A DNA stretch of 64,000 nucleotides from Rhizobium sp. C4 (GCF_021026315.1 NZ_JAJNCX010000007.1:1-64000), one strand, 5' to 3'; shown: positions 16,546-26,110, numbered from the stretch's first letter. The notes: generated by a model not told the origin, from the sequence alone. Numbers and translations are program-made.

Positions 16546-17844
16546 TTGGCAATTTGGCTTGACTGGAGCGAGGCGGATTTCGAAGCGAAGTTCGCCGCTT
16601 TCCTGACGACGAAGCGTGAAGTGTCCGAGGATGTCGGGCATACCGTTCGCGAGATCATTGCCGATGTGCGCGCGCGCGGCGACGCGGCGCTGGCGGAATA
16701 TACGCTGCGTTTCGACCAGCTCGATTTTGCCGAGACGCCGATGCGCGTCACGGCGGACGAGATCGAGGATGCCTTTGCGCAGGTCGAGCCGGAAGTGCTG
16801 GATGCGCTGCATCTGGCCGCTGCCCGCATCACCAGGCACCATGCCCGCCAGATGCCGAAGGACGATATCTATGAAGACGATATCGGCGTCGGTCTCGGCT
16901 CGCGCTGGACGGCGATCGAGGCGGTCGGGCTCTATGTGCCCGGCGGTTCGGCGAGCTATCCAAGCTCGGTTCTGATGAATGCGCTGCCGGCCAAGGTTGC
17001 CGGCGTGCCGCGCGTCGTCATGGTCGTGCCGGCCATGCGCGGCAAGATCAACCCGACCGTGCTGGCCGCTGCCCGCATTGCCGGCGTGGACGAGATCTAC
17101 CGCATTGGCGGCGCGCAGGCTGTGGCTGCACTTGCCTATGGCACCGAGACGATTGCGCCGGTCGCCAAGATTGTCGGTCCCGGCAATGCCTATGTGGCGG
17201 CCGCCAAGCGCGAAGTGTTCGGCACGGTCGGCATCGACATGATTGCTGGCCCGTCCGAAGTGCTGGCGATTGCCGACAAGGATAACGATCCGGACTGGAT
17301 TGCCGCCGATCTTCTGGCGCAAGCCGAGCATGACCGCGCCGCGCAGGCGATCCTGATTTCCGACGATGCGGCCTTTGCCAAGTCGGTCAGCGATGCGGTG
17401 GAGCGGCAGCTTCGCCTTCTGCCCCGCGCCGATACGGCCGCGGCAAGCTGGCGTGACTATGGCGCGGTGATCATCGTGCCCTCGCTCGACAAGTCGGTGC
17501 CGCTGGCTAACCGCATTGCCGCCGAACATCTGGAACTGGCCGTGGCCGATCCCGATGCGCTGATGGCGGAAATCCGCAATGCGGGGGCGATCTTCATCGG
17601 TCGCCACACGCCGGAAGTCATCGGCGATTATGTCGGCGGCTCGAACCATGTTCTGCCGACGGCGCGTTCGGCGCGGTTCTCGTCGGGCCTGTCGGTGCTG
17701 GAATTCGTCAAGCGCACCTCGATCCTGCGTCTCGGCCCGGATCAGCTGCGTGCGCTCGGGCCATCGGCCATTGCGCTTGCGAAGTCGGAAGGGCTTGACG
17801 CCCATGCCCGCTCGGTCGGCATTCGCCTCAATCTCGGGAGCTGA
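16546..17844 (+). CDS. hisD: histidinol dehydrogenase HisD
   Basis: HisD catalyses the last two steps of histidine synthesis, oxidising L-histidinol to L-histidine with NAD and zinc. The 432-residue protein has the family landmarks: a [24 protein letters not shown] segment (split here for reference as VPGG and YPSSVLMN), [25 protein letters not shown], a Glu/His pair in QAEHD, and the C-terminal GSNHVLPT. Translation appears to start at TTG 16546; an ATG at 16539 is out of frame, and GGAAGGG lies 10-15 bases upstream. The stop is one base before the UPF0262 gene. Confidence 0.96.
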   Translation: MAIWLDWSEADFEAKFAAFLTTKREVSEDVGHTVREIIADVRARGDAALAEYTLRFDQLDFAETPMRVTADEIEDAFAQVEPEVLDALHLAAARITRHHARQMPKDDIYEDDIGVGLGSRWTAIEAVGLYVPGGSASYPSSVLMNALPAKVAGVPRVVMVVPAMRGKINPTVLAAARIAGVDEIYRIGGAQAVAALAYGTETIAPVAKIVGPGNAYVAAAKREVFGTVGIDMIAGPSEVLAIADKDNDPDWIAADLLAQAEHDRAAQAILISDDAAFAKSVSDAVERQLRLLPRADTAAASWRDYGAVIIVPSLDKSVPLANRIAAEHLELAVADPDALMAEIRNAGAIFIGRHTPEVIGDYVGGSNHVLPTARSARFSSGLSVLEFVKRTSILRLGPDQLRALGPSAIALAKSEGLDAHARSVGIRLNLGS

Positions 17845-17845
17845 T

Positions 17846-18322
17846 ATGGGCGGCAACAGCGCGCAAAGGCTCTGCGATGTCGTTCTGGACGAGACGATCG
17901 GCCGTTCGACGCCGGATGTGGAGCATGAGCGCGCCGTTGCCATATTCGATCTGCTCGAGGACAATTCCTTCGCCCCTGAAGGGCACGACAACGGGCCCTA
18001 CAAGCTCTATCTGTCACTGGTCGAGCAGCGCCTCGTCTTCACCATCAAGACCGAGGGCGACGCGCCTGTGGCGACCCATATCTTGTCGCTGACGCCGTTT
18101 CGGCGGATCATCAAGGATTATTTCATGATCTGCGACAGCTATTATCAGGCGATCCGCTCGTCCACGCCCAGCCAGATCGAGGCGATCGACATGGGCCGGC
18201 GCGGCATCCACAACGAGGGTTCGCAGACGCTGATGGACCGGCTTTCCGGCAAGATCAGGATCGATTTCGATACGGCGCGGCGGCTCTTCACGCTGGTCTG
18301 CGTGCTCTACTGGCGCGGTTGA
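17846..18322 (+). CDS. UPF0262 family protein
   Basis: This 158-residue alphaproteobacterial protein belongs to the UPF0262 family, with [16 protein letters not shown] and the conserved [21 protein letters not shown]. Its function is unknown. It starts one base after hisD and ends four bases before the phosphatase gene, forming the operon hisD-UPF0262-phosphatase, an arrangement conserved in Rhizobiales and suggestive of co-regulation. The open frame begins far upstream inside hisD; the ATG at 17846 gives the family length. Confidence 0.92.
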   Translation: MGGNSAQRLCDVVLDETIGRSTPDVEHERAVAIFDLLEDNSFAPEGHDNGPYKLYLSLVEQRLVFTIKTEGDAPVATHILSLTPFRRIIKDYFMICDSYYQAIRSSTPSQIEAIDMGRRGIHNEGSQTLMDRLSGKIRIDFDTARRLFTLVCVLYWRG

Positions 18323-18326
18323 GCCC

Positions 18327-18776
18327 ATGGAGGAGGAGGGTGCCAGCGAAAGCACGGAGAAACGGCCGGGCGCGATCCTGTTCATGTGCGGCATGAATGC
18401 CATCCGCTCGCCGATGGCCGAGGCGCTGGCGAAATCCATGCTGCCAAAGGGCACTTATATTGCTTCCGCCGGCGTGCGCACGGGCGAGCGCGACCCGTTT
18501 GTCGATGTCGTGCTGGACGAGATGGGGCTTTCGCTCGGTCGCCGCCAGCCGCAGACGCTGGAGGAGCTGGAGGACGACTATTTCGACCTCATCGTGACGC
18601 TGGCGCCGGAGGCGCATCATGCCGCACTGGAACTCACCCGTTCGCTCTCCGTCGATGTCAGCTACTGGCCGACGCCGGACCCGAGCGTGGCGCGCGGCAC
18701 GCGCGAGCAGATCCTGGATGCCTATCGCGAGGTGCGCGACCACTTGAAGACGCTCATTGCGAAGCGGCTTGCCTAA
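18327..18776 (+). CDS. low-molecular-weight protein tyrosine phosphatase-like protein
   Basis: This 149-residue protein has the LMW-PTPase/ArsC-like fold. The P-loop CX5R is CGMNAIRS with Cys21 and Arg27, and the general-acid loop is WPTPDPS. This fits a phosphatase acting on phosphotyrosine or arginine; an arsenate reductase is less likely because no extra redox cysteines are visible. It follows the UPF0262 gene by four bases. The true substrate cannot be told. Confidence 0.85.
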   Translation: MEEEGASESTEKRPGAILFMCGMNAIRSPMAEALAKSMLPKGTYIASAGVRTGERDPFVDVVLDEMGLSLGRRQPQTLEELEDDYFDLIVTLAPEAHHAALELTRSLSVDVSYWPTPDPSVARGTREQILDAYREVRDHLKTLIAKRLA

Positions 18777-18928
18777 AGTCTGCGCGGATCATGACTGTTT
18801 TTTACAACATGCTTGCCTTTTCGGCCTGTCAGTGGTTCACAAAGGCCCGCGCATTGTGTAGTTTCCGCAAAATTTTCGCCGACGCCTTCAGCGTCTGGCC
18901 CATAAACCTCAAAGAAAGACCTGTCTGA

Positions 18929-19147
18929 ATGGCAAAAGAAGAAGTTCTCGAATTCCCGGGAATCGTTACCGAACTCCTGCCGAACGCGACTTTCCGCGTG
19001 AAGCTGGAAAACGAACATGAAATCATCGCACACACGGCTGGCCGCATGCGCAAGAACCGCATCCGCGTTCTGGCGGGCGACAAGGTTCTCGTCGAAATGA
19101 CGCCTTACGACCTGACCAAGGGCCGTATCACCTACCGTTTCAGATAA
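18929..19147 (+). CDS. infA: translation initiation factor IF-1
   Basis: IF-1 binds the ribosomal A site during initiation. This 72-residue protein is a complete S1/OB-fold factor: [20 protein letters not shown] through [16 protein letters not shown] to the C-terminal GRITYRFR. It is followed by maf and yacG in the same direction; the order infA-maf-yacG is conserved across Alphaproteobacteria. The roughly 150 bp upstream probably holds its own promoter. Confidence 0.98.
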   Translation: MAKEEVLEFPGIVTELLPNATFRVKLENEHEIIAHTAGRMRKNRIRVLAGDKVLVEMTPYDLTKGRITYRFR

Positions 19148-19186
19148 ACCGGAGCCGCGCTGTCCAAGGCGCATCGACCGATCCCC

Positions 19187-19807
19187 ATGGCGACCGAACA
19201 AGCCCTCATTCTTGCCTCTGGTTCGCCGCGTCGCGTCGAACTTCTCGCGCAGGCGCGCATCGAGCCCGCCCGTCTCCTGCCGATGGATATCGACGAGACG
19301 CCGAAGCGCTCTGAAAATCCGCGCACGCTGGCCCAGCGCCTCGCCCGTGAAAAGGCGGAGGCTGCCTTCGCGGTCGTGCGCGCGGACGAAGAGATGAAGG
19401 GCGGCTGGGTTCTGGCGGCCGATACGGTCGTGGCCGTTGGCCGGCGCATCCTGCCCAAGGCCGAGTTCGAGGCCGATGCCTATTCCTGTCTCAACCTGCT
19501 CTCGGGCCGTGCCCACTGGGTCTATACCGGCGTGACGCTGATTGCGCCGTCCGGCCACACGCGCAGCCGCATCGTTGAGACCAAGGTGCGCTTCAAGCGC
19601 CTTTCCAATGCCGAAATCGATGCCTATGTGCAGAGCGGCGAATGGCGCGGCAAGGCGGGTGGCTATGGCATCCAGGGCATTGCCGGCTCCTTCGTGCAGA
19701 AGCTTGCCGGCTCCTATACCAGCGTCGTCGGGCTTCCGCTGACCGAAACGCTGCAGCTTCTGGATGGCGAAGGCTTCGACATCCGCCGGGGCTGGAAAGA
19801 AGGCTGA
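19187..19807 (+). CDS. maf: Maf-family nucleotide pyrophosphatase
   Basis: Maf proteins hydrolyse non-canonical or ordinary nucleoside triphosphates to monophosphates and can arrest cell division when overproduced. The 206-residue protein has the N-terminal [12 protein letters not shown] signature, DIDETPK, the LAADTVV motif with the catalytic Asp, and a [10 protein letters not shown] segment. The ATG at 19187 fits the family length and lies 39 bp after infA. Whether it belongs to the dTTP/UTP or the m7GTP subgroup is not clear by eye. Confidence 0.95.
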   Translation: MATEQALILASGSPRRVELLAQARIEPARLLPMDIDETPKRSENPRTLAQRLAREKAEAAFAVVRADEEMKGGWVLAADTVVAVGRRILPKAEFEADAYSCLNLLSGRAHWVYTGVTLIAPSGHTRSRIVETKVRFKRLSNAEIDAYVQSGEWRGKAGGYGIQGIAGSFVQKLAGSYTSVVGLPLTETLQLLDGEGFDIRRGWKEG

Positions 19808-19814
19808 CGACCAC

Positions 19815-20039
19815 ATGACTGGCCCCGAGACCACCCCGAAGAGTGCCAAGGTAGAACCCTTGCGCAAGCCGCGCCCATGCCCCGAATGCGGGCAGCCCTC
19901 GGCGCGCGAACACTATCCCTTCTGCTCCGACCGCTGTCGCAATGTCGACCTGTCGCGCTGGCTCAAAGGCTCCTATTCGATCCCGGTAACAGAGGACGAG
20001 GAAAAGGCGGACGGCTTCGAGCGCGACTTTGACCGTTGA
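19815..20039 (+). CDS. yacG: DNA gyrase inhibitor YacG
   Basis: This 74-residue zinc-binding protein has the four-cysteine motif CPECGQP with FCSDRCRNVDLSRWL. YacG binds GyrB and can inhibit gyrase. It starts 7 bases after the maf stop and is the last gene of the infA-maf-yacG group; the C-terminal acidic tail is normal for the family. Confidence 0.93.
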   Translation: MTGPETTPKSAKVEPLRKPRPCPECGQPSAREHYPFCSDRCRNVDLSRWLKGSYSIPVTEDEEKADGFERDFDR

Positions 20040-20201
20040 TTTTCCAAGGTTTTCTGAACTTTGTAATTTTCTTCAAAAAACAGTCAAAAAACTTTGTCGG
20101 GGCGCTGGACACACGCGAACAAGATGCTATAACCCCGCTCGCTTCCGGGGAAAACCCGGCGGGTTCTTTCAAAAAGAAACCCGGTCAGTCAAGCGACAAG
20201 T

Positions 20202-20277
20202 GCCCGGATAGCTCAGTTGGTAGAGCAGCGGATTGAAAATCCGCGTGTCGGTGGTTCAAATCCGCCTCCGGGCACCA
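20202..20277 (+). tRNA. tRNA-Phe (anticodon GAA)
   Basis: A 76-nt cloverleaf including encoded CCA: acceptor GCCCGGA/TCCGGGC, D-arm AGCTCAGTTGGTAGAGC, anticodon stem GCGGA/TCCGC around TTGAAAA (anticodon GAA), T-arm GGTTCAAATCC. It follows yacG as in related genomes. A foreign-looking methylase pair begins 64 bp downstream on the other strand, so the 3' side of this tRNA may be an old integration point. Confidence 0.97.
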
Positions 20278-20340
20278 TTTTTCTCGAATGATTATTTGGT
20301 TGGTTAATTGGATTGATCGCGGCTTTGTGTTTACTCTTGG

Positions 20341-21645
20341 CTAATCGAGTTTATTTCGCAAGCTCTCGTACGTGTCTATCAATGTTCGGATGCTCGTTGT
20401 TAGTTCCTCGATCCGAAACCTCCTTTTCACACGGTCTGTTTTTACGACGGAATCGTACTCGACGTAGCGTTGGGGAAGGAGTGAGAATTCTTGCTTCTTT
20501 ATTTCGTCAGCATGCGTAAGCTTGCTGAAGCCTTTCTCCGAGCTCAGCCCTTGGAATATATGGATTATTTTATCTAATTCGATTGTATCCAATACAACTC
20601 GCTGGGCGATGCGTTTGCCTAGCTCTCGGGCATCAATCATCAATACGTTGTCACCATCGTGTCCCGAAGTGCCGCGACGTAGAACAAGAATTGCTGTTTC
20701 GATTGCCGTGTTCGGCGCAGACAATCGGGCTGGCAGCGCTATAACCGCTGCAAGGGCGCGTTCTTTAATTAAGAATTGACGAATATTTGCGTCATTGCCT
20801 CCTCTAAAAAGCACGCCAACGGGAACTAGAACTGCCGCCATGCCCTGATCTTTCAAATGATGATAAGCTGAAAGCAAATAGGCCAGTTCGCTTGATATTT
20901 TTCCTCTGTCGTGTTTTAACAAAGCGGGAGTACCCTCCAGCCACTGCAGGTCTTGCAACTCGAATTGGATTCCAAATGGTGGGTTAGTCAATACTGTATC
21001 GAACTTGTGTACCTCATCTACTAGTCGCCTTTTACCCCCTCGGTTGTTGCTTCTCTTGTTGATATGAAGCCTTACATTAGGGGTTTCGTTAAGCGCAAAC
21101 CTTACCTGTGCCCAAGCGGCGGCGTATTCATTGGCCTCATACCCCTCAAGACATGTTGGTCCGATTGTAGTCTTGGATGCAGCCACGAGGAGCGAGCCGC
21201 TCCCGCAAGCTGGATCGAAGATGTTGAAGCAATGGTCGTGCCTTGTCAGCATAACCATTAACCTTGCCACCTCTTCAGGTGTTTCATGTGAAAGTGGAAT
21301 TTCAAGGGAATCCAGCTGTCGCAAGAGCCATGCCTCAAGTTCTTCTTCGGTGTTTTCCCCCGGAAGCGATGAAAGCAGCTCGGATACCGAGGTTTCGTCA
21401 AGCCATTGGAGGTCTCCCAAAAGGTGCTCGCTGAATGCTTTGTTTTCCCAACCTAGCATAATTTCTAACTCATGGGCCGAATGCAGAACGTCAGTGCGAT
21501 GGTTCCATTTAGGGTAATTGTGCTGCGCTCGATGAACGAGAGTGGCGAGCACAATAAGCGCAAGGGCTAAATCAGTATTGGTCCGTGCTACTGAGCGCGA
21601 AATAATGTTGCGCATTTTCTTGATTGCATCGTCAAATTGGCTCAT
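20341..21645 (-). CDS. N-6 adenine DNA methyltransferase, HsdM-like, orphan
   Basis: This 434-residue methyltransferase has motif I FDPACGSGSLL (about 141-151) and motif IV NPPFG (about 218-222), the layout of the type I modification subunit. Shorter than usual HsdM (about 500 residues), it has an N-terminal region (LALALIVLATLVHRA) unlike the standard HsdM_N domain. It overlaps the HsdS-like gene by ATGA. No hsdR is present within the window. The DNA is more AT-rich than flanking core genes, pointing to horizontal gain next to tRNA-Phe. It could be an orphan methylase, a phage-defence pair of a non-classical type, or the remains of a type I system. Confidence 0.85.
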   Translation of the reverse strand: MSQFDDAIKKMRNIISRSVARTNTDLALALIVLATLVHRAQHNYPKWNHRTDVLHSAHELEIMLGWENKAFSEHLLGDLQWLDETSVSELLSSLPGENTEEELEAWLLRQLDSLEIPLSHETPEEVARLMVMLTRHDHCFNIFDPACGSGSLLVAASKTTIGPTCLEGYEANEYAAAWAQVRFALNETPNVRLHINKRSNNRGGKRRLVDEVHKFDTVLTNPPFGIQFELQDLQWLEGTPALLKHDRGKISSELAYLLSAYHHLKDQGMAAVLVPVGVLFRGGNDANIRQFLIKERALAAVIALPARLSAPNTAIETAILVLRRGTSGHDGDNVLMIDARELGKRIAQRVVLDTIELDKIIHIFQGLSSEKGFSKLTHADEIKKQEFSLLPQRYVEYDSVVKTDRVKRRFRIEELTTSIRTLIDTYESLRNKLD

Positions 21646-22238
21646 CTTTCGGAATTCTCTCTCATGTAATTCCCGACTATTTCTAGTGCCTCGTCTCGAA
21701 TTAGTTTGGAAATTTCGATAGATTCTCGGTATATATCGTCGGCTGTGCTTATAATATCAGATAGATGTTTTTGCTTCTTGCGTGAAGGAAGGGCGAATTC
21801 TAGGCTTGAGATATCTTTGATCGTCATTACCGGCTGAGCCGTGCCAGACACGCGACTTAATACGATCCTCTCCGTTTCTGGTTGCCGTAGGAAAGCGCAG
21901 ATAAGTTCTGGTTCGATCAACGGATGACGCGGCAAACGTACGATGATGAAGTTGGCGCTCGCGATGCACCCTGAATGCGATTCTCGAACTACGGCGCATT
22001 TTAATAGGGTCCCTCTTGCGCTTACGAGCACATCCCCGGGAAGCAGTTTCTGCCGGGTAACAGCGCTTGGGTTAACGCTTGCGGCGTCGAGCTCGCTAAC
22101 GGGAGCGATCATTCCTGCATCTATATCTCTGACGTGAATAACGTTCACGGAAATTGTGCCGGTTCCGGGTGACAAGCGGGCGATATTGACGCCCACAAAA
22201 ATCGCCTCCGCCGCCTCTGAAAGTGTCATTCTCGTCAT
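21642..22238 (-). CDS. HsdS-like specificity subunit with single target-recognition domain
   Basis: This 198-residue protein resembles half of a type I specificity subunit: one target-recognition domain (residues about 40-150, with LLPGDVLVSARGT, SANFIIVRLP and MTIKDISSLEFALPS) followed by one conserved helical region (about 155-195). Dimers of such half-subunits would read a palindromic split site. It is upstream of the HsdM-like gene, overlapping it by four bases. The ATG at 22238 is preferred; GTG at 22241 and ATG at 22229 are possible. Confidence 0.82.
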   Translation of the reverse strand: MTRMTLSEAAEAIFVGVNIARLSPGTGTISVNVIHVRDIDAGMIAPVSELDAASVNPSAVTRQKLLPGDVLVSARGTLLKCAVVRESHSGCIASANFIIVRLPRHPLIEPELICAFLRQPETERIVLSRVSGTAQPVMTIKDISSLEFALPSRKKQKHLSDIISTADDIYRESIEISKLIRDEALEIVGNYMRENSER

Positions 22239-22369
22239 CACCTGATCCAGTTGTATCGGAACTACTACTTGACATGTTCCTCATTCAGACCTATTTGTCA
22301 AGCATTGACGCATCTGCATGGTCCGTAGTCTGCGCCAGGTTCGTACAAATGTTGGAGCTCGCATCGCAA

Positions 22370-22540
22370 ATGCATAAAATCGACATCAATCGTATCACGT
22401 TGGGCATTTGCTTCATCGTCGTTGTCGGCATTGCGGCTGCAAAAGACTATCGTGTAGAGATTGGCGGCGGCACGTTCAAGTTTGAGAAAAACGTCGAACG
22501 GGACAATCAGCGTCCTCCTGTTGAGAAGGCAAGCCGCTAA
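22370..22540 (+). CDS. possible small membrane protein
   Basis: This 56-residue frame starts at ATG 22370 with GGAG 15 bases upstream and encodes one membrane-spanning stretch (ITLGICFIVVVGIAAA) followed by a polar tail with a GGGTFKFEKN turn. It lies between the methylase pair and the nickel/cobalt exporter. No family is recognised, and earlier ATGs (22349, 22223) are possible. It may not be real. Confidence 0.35.
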   Translation: MHKIDINRITLGICFIVVVGIAAAKDYRVEIGGGTFKFEKNVERDNQRPPVEKASR

Positions 22541-22614
22541 CAAGCTTCAGGCAGCTGAAAACCTGGTTCTAAGTTTTTTCGGTGGTAGTGCTCGCAAGAG
22601 GAGGTCAGGTATCC

Positions 22615-23760
22615 TCAATGCACAAACTGCCGCGTCGCCAGAAACAATATTATCCCCAGTGCCATCACGAAGAACGCGCCGGCGATCTCGATTGTTGTGC
22701 CGAGCTTTTCCGCCACCGTCCCATTGCCCGCGAGCTTCACGGCCAGACCCTTTGCCGACACGGCGGTGATGGCCAGCAGCGATACTGTGATGGCGGTGCC
22801 GATGGACATGGCGAAGACGGAGAGGATGCCGCCGAGATAGAGGCCGTTGAGCAGCGAGAAGGTCACGACGATGATCGCGCCGGAGCAGGGGCGGAGGCCC
22901 ACGGCGACGACGGCGGAGAAGGCTTCCTTGAGGCTGAACCTCTCGCCGCCGAGCGATTGCGGGGAGGGCATGTGGGCGTGGCCGCATTCTTCGCAGAAAT
23001 CGGCGACGGCCTGTTTCTGCGTTTTTCCTGAGCCGAGGAAGCCCTTCATCTGGCCTGTTCTGGAGCCCGATTTGGCAGGGGCCAGTCGCTGGACGCTGGA
23101 ATGGTCGCAGGCGCAGGCGGCGTCGTAATCGTCATCGCTGTGGATATGCGCGCCTGCCGGCATGCCTGCGAGGGCGGGGGCAGGGGTGGCGCCAAGAGGG
23201 TTGCTGCCGGATTTGGCAAACAGGCTGCGCAGCTTGCGCAGGAGCATCCAGAAGCCGAAGCCGGCGACGAGGATGTAGCTTGCCTGTTCGAGAAAGTCGG
23301 TGGCGTTGGTCAGCGTGATCGATGTGCTGCGCAGGATGACATAGGCGGCGCCTACGACGAGCAGCGCGGTGATCCCTTGCAGGAAGGACGAGATGATCGC
23401 AATCGTGATGCCGCGTCTCAGCTGGATCTCGTTGGCGATCATGTAGGAGGAGATGACGGCCTTGCCGTGTCCTGGGCCTGCGGCGTGGAAGACGCCGTAG
23501 AGGAAGGAGAGGCTTATGAGGGTCGAGAGCTTCCACGGGTCGTCGCGCATGGCGATGAGCGCCTGGGTCAGCGCGCGATAGAAGCGCTGCTGCTCCATGT
23601 TGACCCACATGAGAAATGGGCCGCCAAAGCCGGATGTGTTGAAGGAGGGTTCGGCGGTGCCGATGCCGAGCGGCGACCCGGCATGGGCCGTCAGCGGGGC
23701 GAGAAGAACGGCGGCGGTCAGCGCCAGGACAAGGTGTCTTGTGTTGCGCGCGGTCAGCAT
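22615..23760 (-). CDS. NicO/RcnA-type nickel/cobalt exporter
   Basis: This 381-residue inner-membrane protein of the NicO family has a signal-like N-terminus ending LTAHAG, the family motif HAAGPGHGKAVI in an early membrane helix, about six membrane segments, a His/Asp/Cys-rich loop (HIHSDDDYDAACACDH) and a second one (CEECGHAHM), then VGLRPCSGAIIV. Such proteins transport Ni/Co, usually outwards; metal specificity cannot be read from sequence. It overlaps the DUF1007 gene by seven bases; these two families are commonly paired. Confidence 0.88.
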   Translation of the reverse strand: MLTARNTRHLVLALTAAVLLAPLTAHAGSPLGIGTAEPSFNTSGFGGPFLMWVNMEQQRFYRALTQALIAMRDDPWKLSTLISLSFLYGVFHAAGPGHGKAVISSYMIANEIQLRRGITIAIISSFLQGITALLVVGAAYVILRSTSITLTNATDFLEQASYILVAGFGFWMLLRKLRSLFAKSGSNPLGATPAPALAGMPAGAHIHSDDDYDAACACDHSSVQRLAPAKSGSRTGQMKGFLGSGKTQKQAVADFCEECGHAHMPSPQSLGGERFSLKEAFSAVVAVGLRPCSGAIIVVTFSLLNGLYLGGILSVFAMSIGTAITVSLLAITAVSAKGLAVKLAGNGTVAEKLGTTIEIAGAFFVMALGIILFLATRQFVH

Positions 23761-24398
23761 GTCACGTCGATCCGCGTTGCGAAGAGCTTGGACATGGTCG
23801 TTCCCATCGGGTCGTTGAAGAAGGCTTGTGTCAGCGTCTTCTGGTTCTGCGCGATCACCTCGTCCGGGTTCGGGCGGATCACCTTGTGCTGGCAGGCCTT
23901 GAAGCCCGCGCCTTCGACGACAATGTCCTTGTCGGTGGCGAAGTCGAGCGAGGTGTAAAGCGTCGGGTCCCAGACGCCGAACGTCATGTCGCCCTTGAGC
24001 GGCATGGGTGTTGCCGGCTTGACGGCAAAGAACATCAGAAGCTGGCCATCCTTGAAATCGACATTGATGACGTCCGGCGGCGAAATTTCGATCTTCTTCC
24101 CGTTCTGGGTGATGTTCGTATAGTAGTCGAAATCGGCCAGCGACTCCTTCACCGTCTTGCCGACGGCCTTCAGTTCTTCGGGGTCGAGCTTCAGGTTGGA
24201 GTTCTTGTCGAAGTCCAGCAGCACGGTCGAGGAGAAGACCTCGTCGAAGCGCCAGACATTGCGCAGCTCCTTGATGTTGCCGTCGTCGCCGGCGACCACT
24301 TCCAGCCGCGCCTCCACGAAGATATGCGGATGGGCGAAAGCGGCGACCGGGGCCAGAAGGCCGAACAGCGTCGTCAGGAATGCAAGCTTGCGGGTCAT
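23754..24398 (-). CDS. DUF1007 family periplasmic protein, partner of the NicO exporter
   Basis: This 214-residue protein has a cleavable signal peptide (ends VAAFAHPHIF) and the DUF1007 opening HPHIFVEARLEVV, in which His residues at the mature N-terminus probably bind metal. It is exported to the periplasm. Its overlap with the NicO-type gene and the conserved pairing suggest that it delivers or senses Ni/Co or zinc for the exporter. The exact role is not known. Confidence 0.85.
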   Translation of the reverse strand: MTRKLAFLTTLFGLLAPVAAFAHPHIFVEARLEVVAGDDGNIKELRNVWRFDEVFSSTVLLDFDKNSNLKLDPEELKAVGKTVKESLADFDYYTNITQNGKKIEISPPDVINVDFKDGQLLMFFAVKPATPMPLKGDMTFGVWDPTLYTSLDFATDKDIVVEGAGFKACQHKVIRPNPDEVIAQNQKTLTQAFFNDPMGTTMSKLFATRIDVTC

Positions 24399-24614
24399 GG
24401 AACCATCGTCTGTCGAAGTTTCATATCAGGCGTTCGGGCGGCACATGCGCATCGCCCGATCGGCTGATCTTTTATCGTATCGCGCCGGCTCGGCGAAAAA
24501 CCGAAGTCCACCCTGCAGCCAGCGCCTCTGAGTGGGCTTCAATCTGGACGAAAATGAGCCCATTGCGAAGCAGGATGTCGCGGCACCATGTCACGATCGG
24601 CAACGGCGACAAAG

Positions 24615-25505
24615 TTACAATTTCTTAAACCAGGCCTGCAGGAAGTCCACGAAGGTGCGCACCTTGGCCGGCAGATGGCGGCGATGCGGGTAGACGGCAT
24701 AGATGCCGCGGTCGCTCGGCAGGTAGTCCTGGAAGAGGACGACAAGCTCGCCGCTCTCGATATGCTTGCGCGCGACGAAGTCGGGCAGCAGCGCCACGCC
24801 AAGACCGGCCAGCGCGCCCCGCAGCGTCGCCGTCGGGCTGTTCACCTCGATGGGACCTGCGACCTGCACCGAGAAGGAAGAGCCGTCGGGCTCGAAGAAG
24901 CGCAGCACGCCCTTGCGGCGGCTGTTGGAATCGATGAGGCACGGCACATGCGACAGGCCATTCGGATGATCGAGATCCTTGTGGCGCGCCAGGAATTCCG
25001 GCGTGGCGCAGATGTTGAGGCCGAAATCGGTGATCTTGCGGGCAATCAGCCCGGAATCCTCGAGCTTCGTCACCCGGATGGCGAGGTCGAAACCTTCTTC
25101 CACCAGATCGACGAAGCGATCCTCTGCCATGATTTCCAGCGACAGGTCCGGATGCAGCTTGGCGAAGTCGATCAGACAATAGCCCACTTCGGCATCGATG
25201 AAGGTGCGCGGCACGGAGACCTTGAGGCGACCCTTCAGGTCCGTATTGTTTTCGCGCACGAGATCGGCGAGCTCGTCGATCTCCTTCAGGATCTCAGAGG
25301 CCGAGCGGTAATAGGTCTTGCCGGCTTCGGTCAGGGAAAACTGTCGGGTGGTGCGGTTGAGGAGAAGGGCGCCGAGCTCGTCTTCCAGTTCGCGCACATA
25401 TTTGGAAAGCAGCGCCTTGGAACGTCCGAGCTTGCGGGCAGCGGCCGAAAAGCCCTCCGCGTCCACGACGTCGATGAAGGCTCTGATCCGCGTGAGAGTG
25501 TCCAT
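24615..25505 (-). CDS. LysR-family transcription regulator
   Basis: This 296-residue regulator has an N-terminal winged helix (MDTLTRIRAFIDVVDAEGFS, AARKLGRSKALLSKYVRELE, residues 1-60) and a substrate-binding domain from about residue 90. The subtype matches the LysR proteins that end with AWFKKL and regulate single neighbouring genes. Target and inducer are unknown; the closest genes (DUF1007 downstream, ornithine decarboxylase divergent) are candidates. The ATG at 25505 is preferred to the upstream in-frame start at 25568, which would add a non-conserved extension. Confidence 0.9.
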   Translation of the reverse strand: MDTLTRIRAFIDVVDAEGFSAAARKLGRSKALLSKYVRELEDELGALLLNRTTRQFSLTEAGKTYYRSASEILKEIDELADLVRENNTDLKGRLKVSVPRTFIDAEVGYCLIDFAKLHPDLSLEIMAEDRFVDLVEEGFDLAIRVTKLEDSGLIARKITDFGLNICATPEFLARHKDLDHPNGLSHVPCLIDSNSRRKGVLRFFEPDGSSFSVQVAGPIEVNSPTATLRGALAGLGVALLPDFVARKHIESGELVVLFQDYLPSDRGIYAVYPHRRHLPAKVRTFVDFLQAWFKKL

Positions 25506-25639
25506 TTTGCCTCGCTTGATTTTCCCGCGAATATAGGTCCACCGCATGACCCATTTCAATCGCTGCAAAAAAATTGGCAGGGGTCAAAAAAACACTTGAT
25601 TGCGACAGTGAATATTCTTATCTCCGCTGTTGCCCAAAG

Positions 25640-26095
25640 TCGCACGTGCCTGTGGGTGTCCGCCGACCCTCGAACTGGGATTTAATCCCTAAGGTGAGGT
25701 CATCGGTAAGGTACCTGGAACTAACCGCTCCAGTCGCTATTCCGGCCAACCGGGAAATGCGAGGACATCTTGAAGCAACGACGGTGCGGGCCTTTCTGGT
25801 GTCTGCCGGCTCTCCAACAGCCGGGGTTACTGAAGAGGCACACCTTCATTGCCGGAAGTGCGGTCGGGATCTCCCACCAATCCAAGGCAGACAAAGTGAA
25901 TGATCGCTCTTAGCCGAGCGTTTGTTCGTCATTTGCGTTTGCGTTTCGCTCAGGTTCCGGGGTCTCCACCGGCTGGTCCCTGATCGCATCGTCATCCGCG
26001 CTTTGTCCTTCGGGTCTATCTGTAGTCCCGAAGTCATGCCATTCCGACGCCCCGCGCCATGAGCCGCTCGGGACGAAGGGCTTTTGACTCTGGAT
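25640..26095 (+). ncRNA. long structured leader of ornithine decarboxylase, candidate speF-type RNA
   Basis: About 500 bp upstream of the ornithine decarboxylase gene has no credible reading frame but strong secondary-structure potential. Examples are CCGGCT/AGCCGG with a 7-nt loop at 25806-25824 and CTTCGGG/CCCGAAG at 26008-26033. A long conserved leader called the speF motif is known upstream of ornithine decarboxylase genes in Alphaproteobacteria; I believe this is that element, but I recognise it by position and general look, not by a full consensus match. It would control decarboxylase expression in response to polyamine or related signals. Boundaries are approximate. Confidence 0.45.
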
Positions 26096-26110
26096 TTTTG
26101 GAGACCCGCC

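Noticed and set aside
15823-17991. Long minus-strand frame opposite hisD
   Set aside because: Antisense shadow of DUF2948/hisD coding sequence in a high-GC genome, no domain.
20202-22620. Duplicate of the tRNA-Phe 3' end as an integrase attachment site
   Set aside because: I looked for a second copy of the CCTCCGGGCACCA end on the far side of the methylase pair and found none; no integrase gene is present either.
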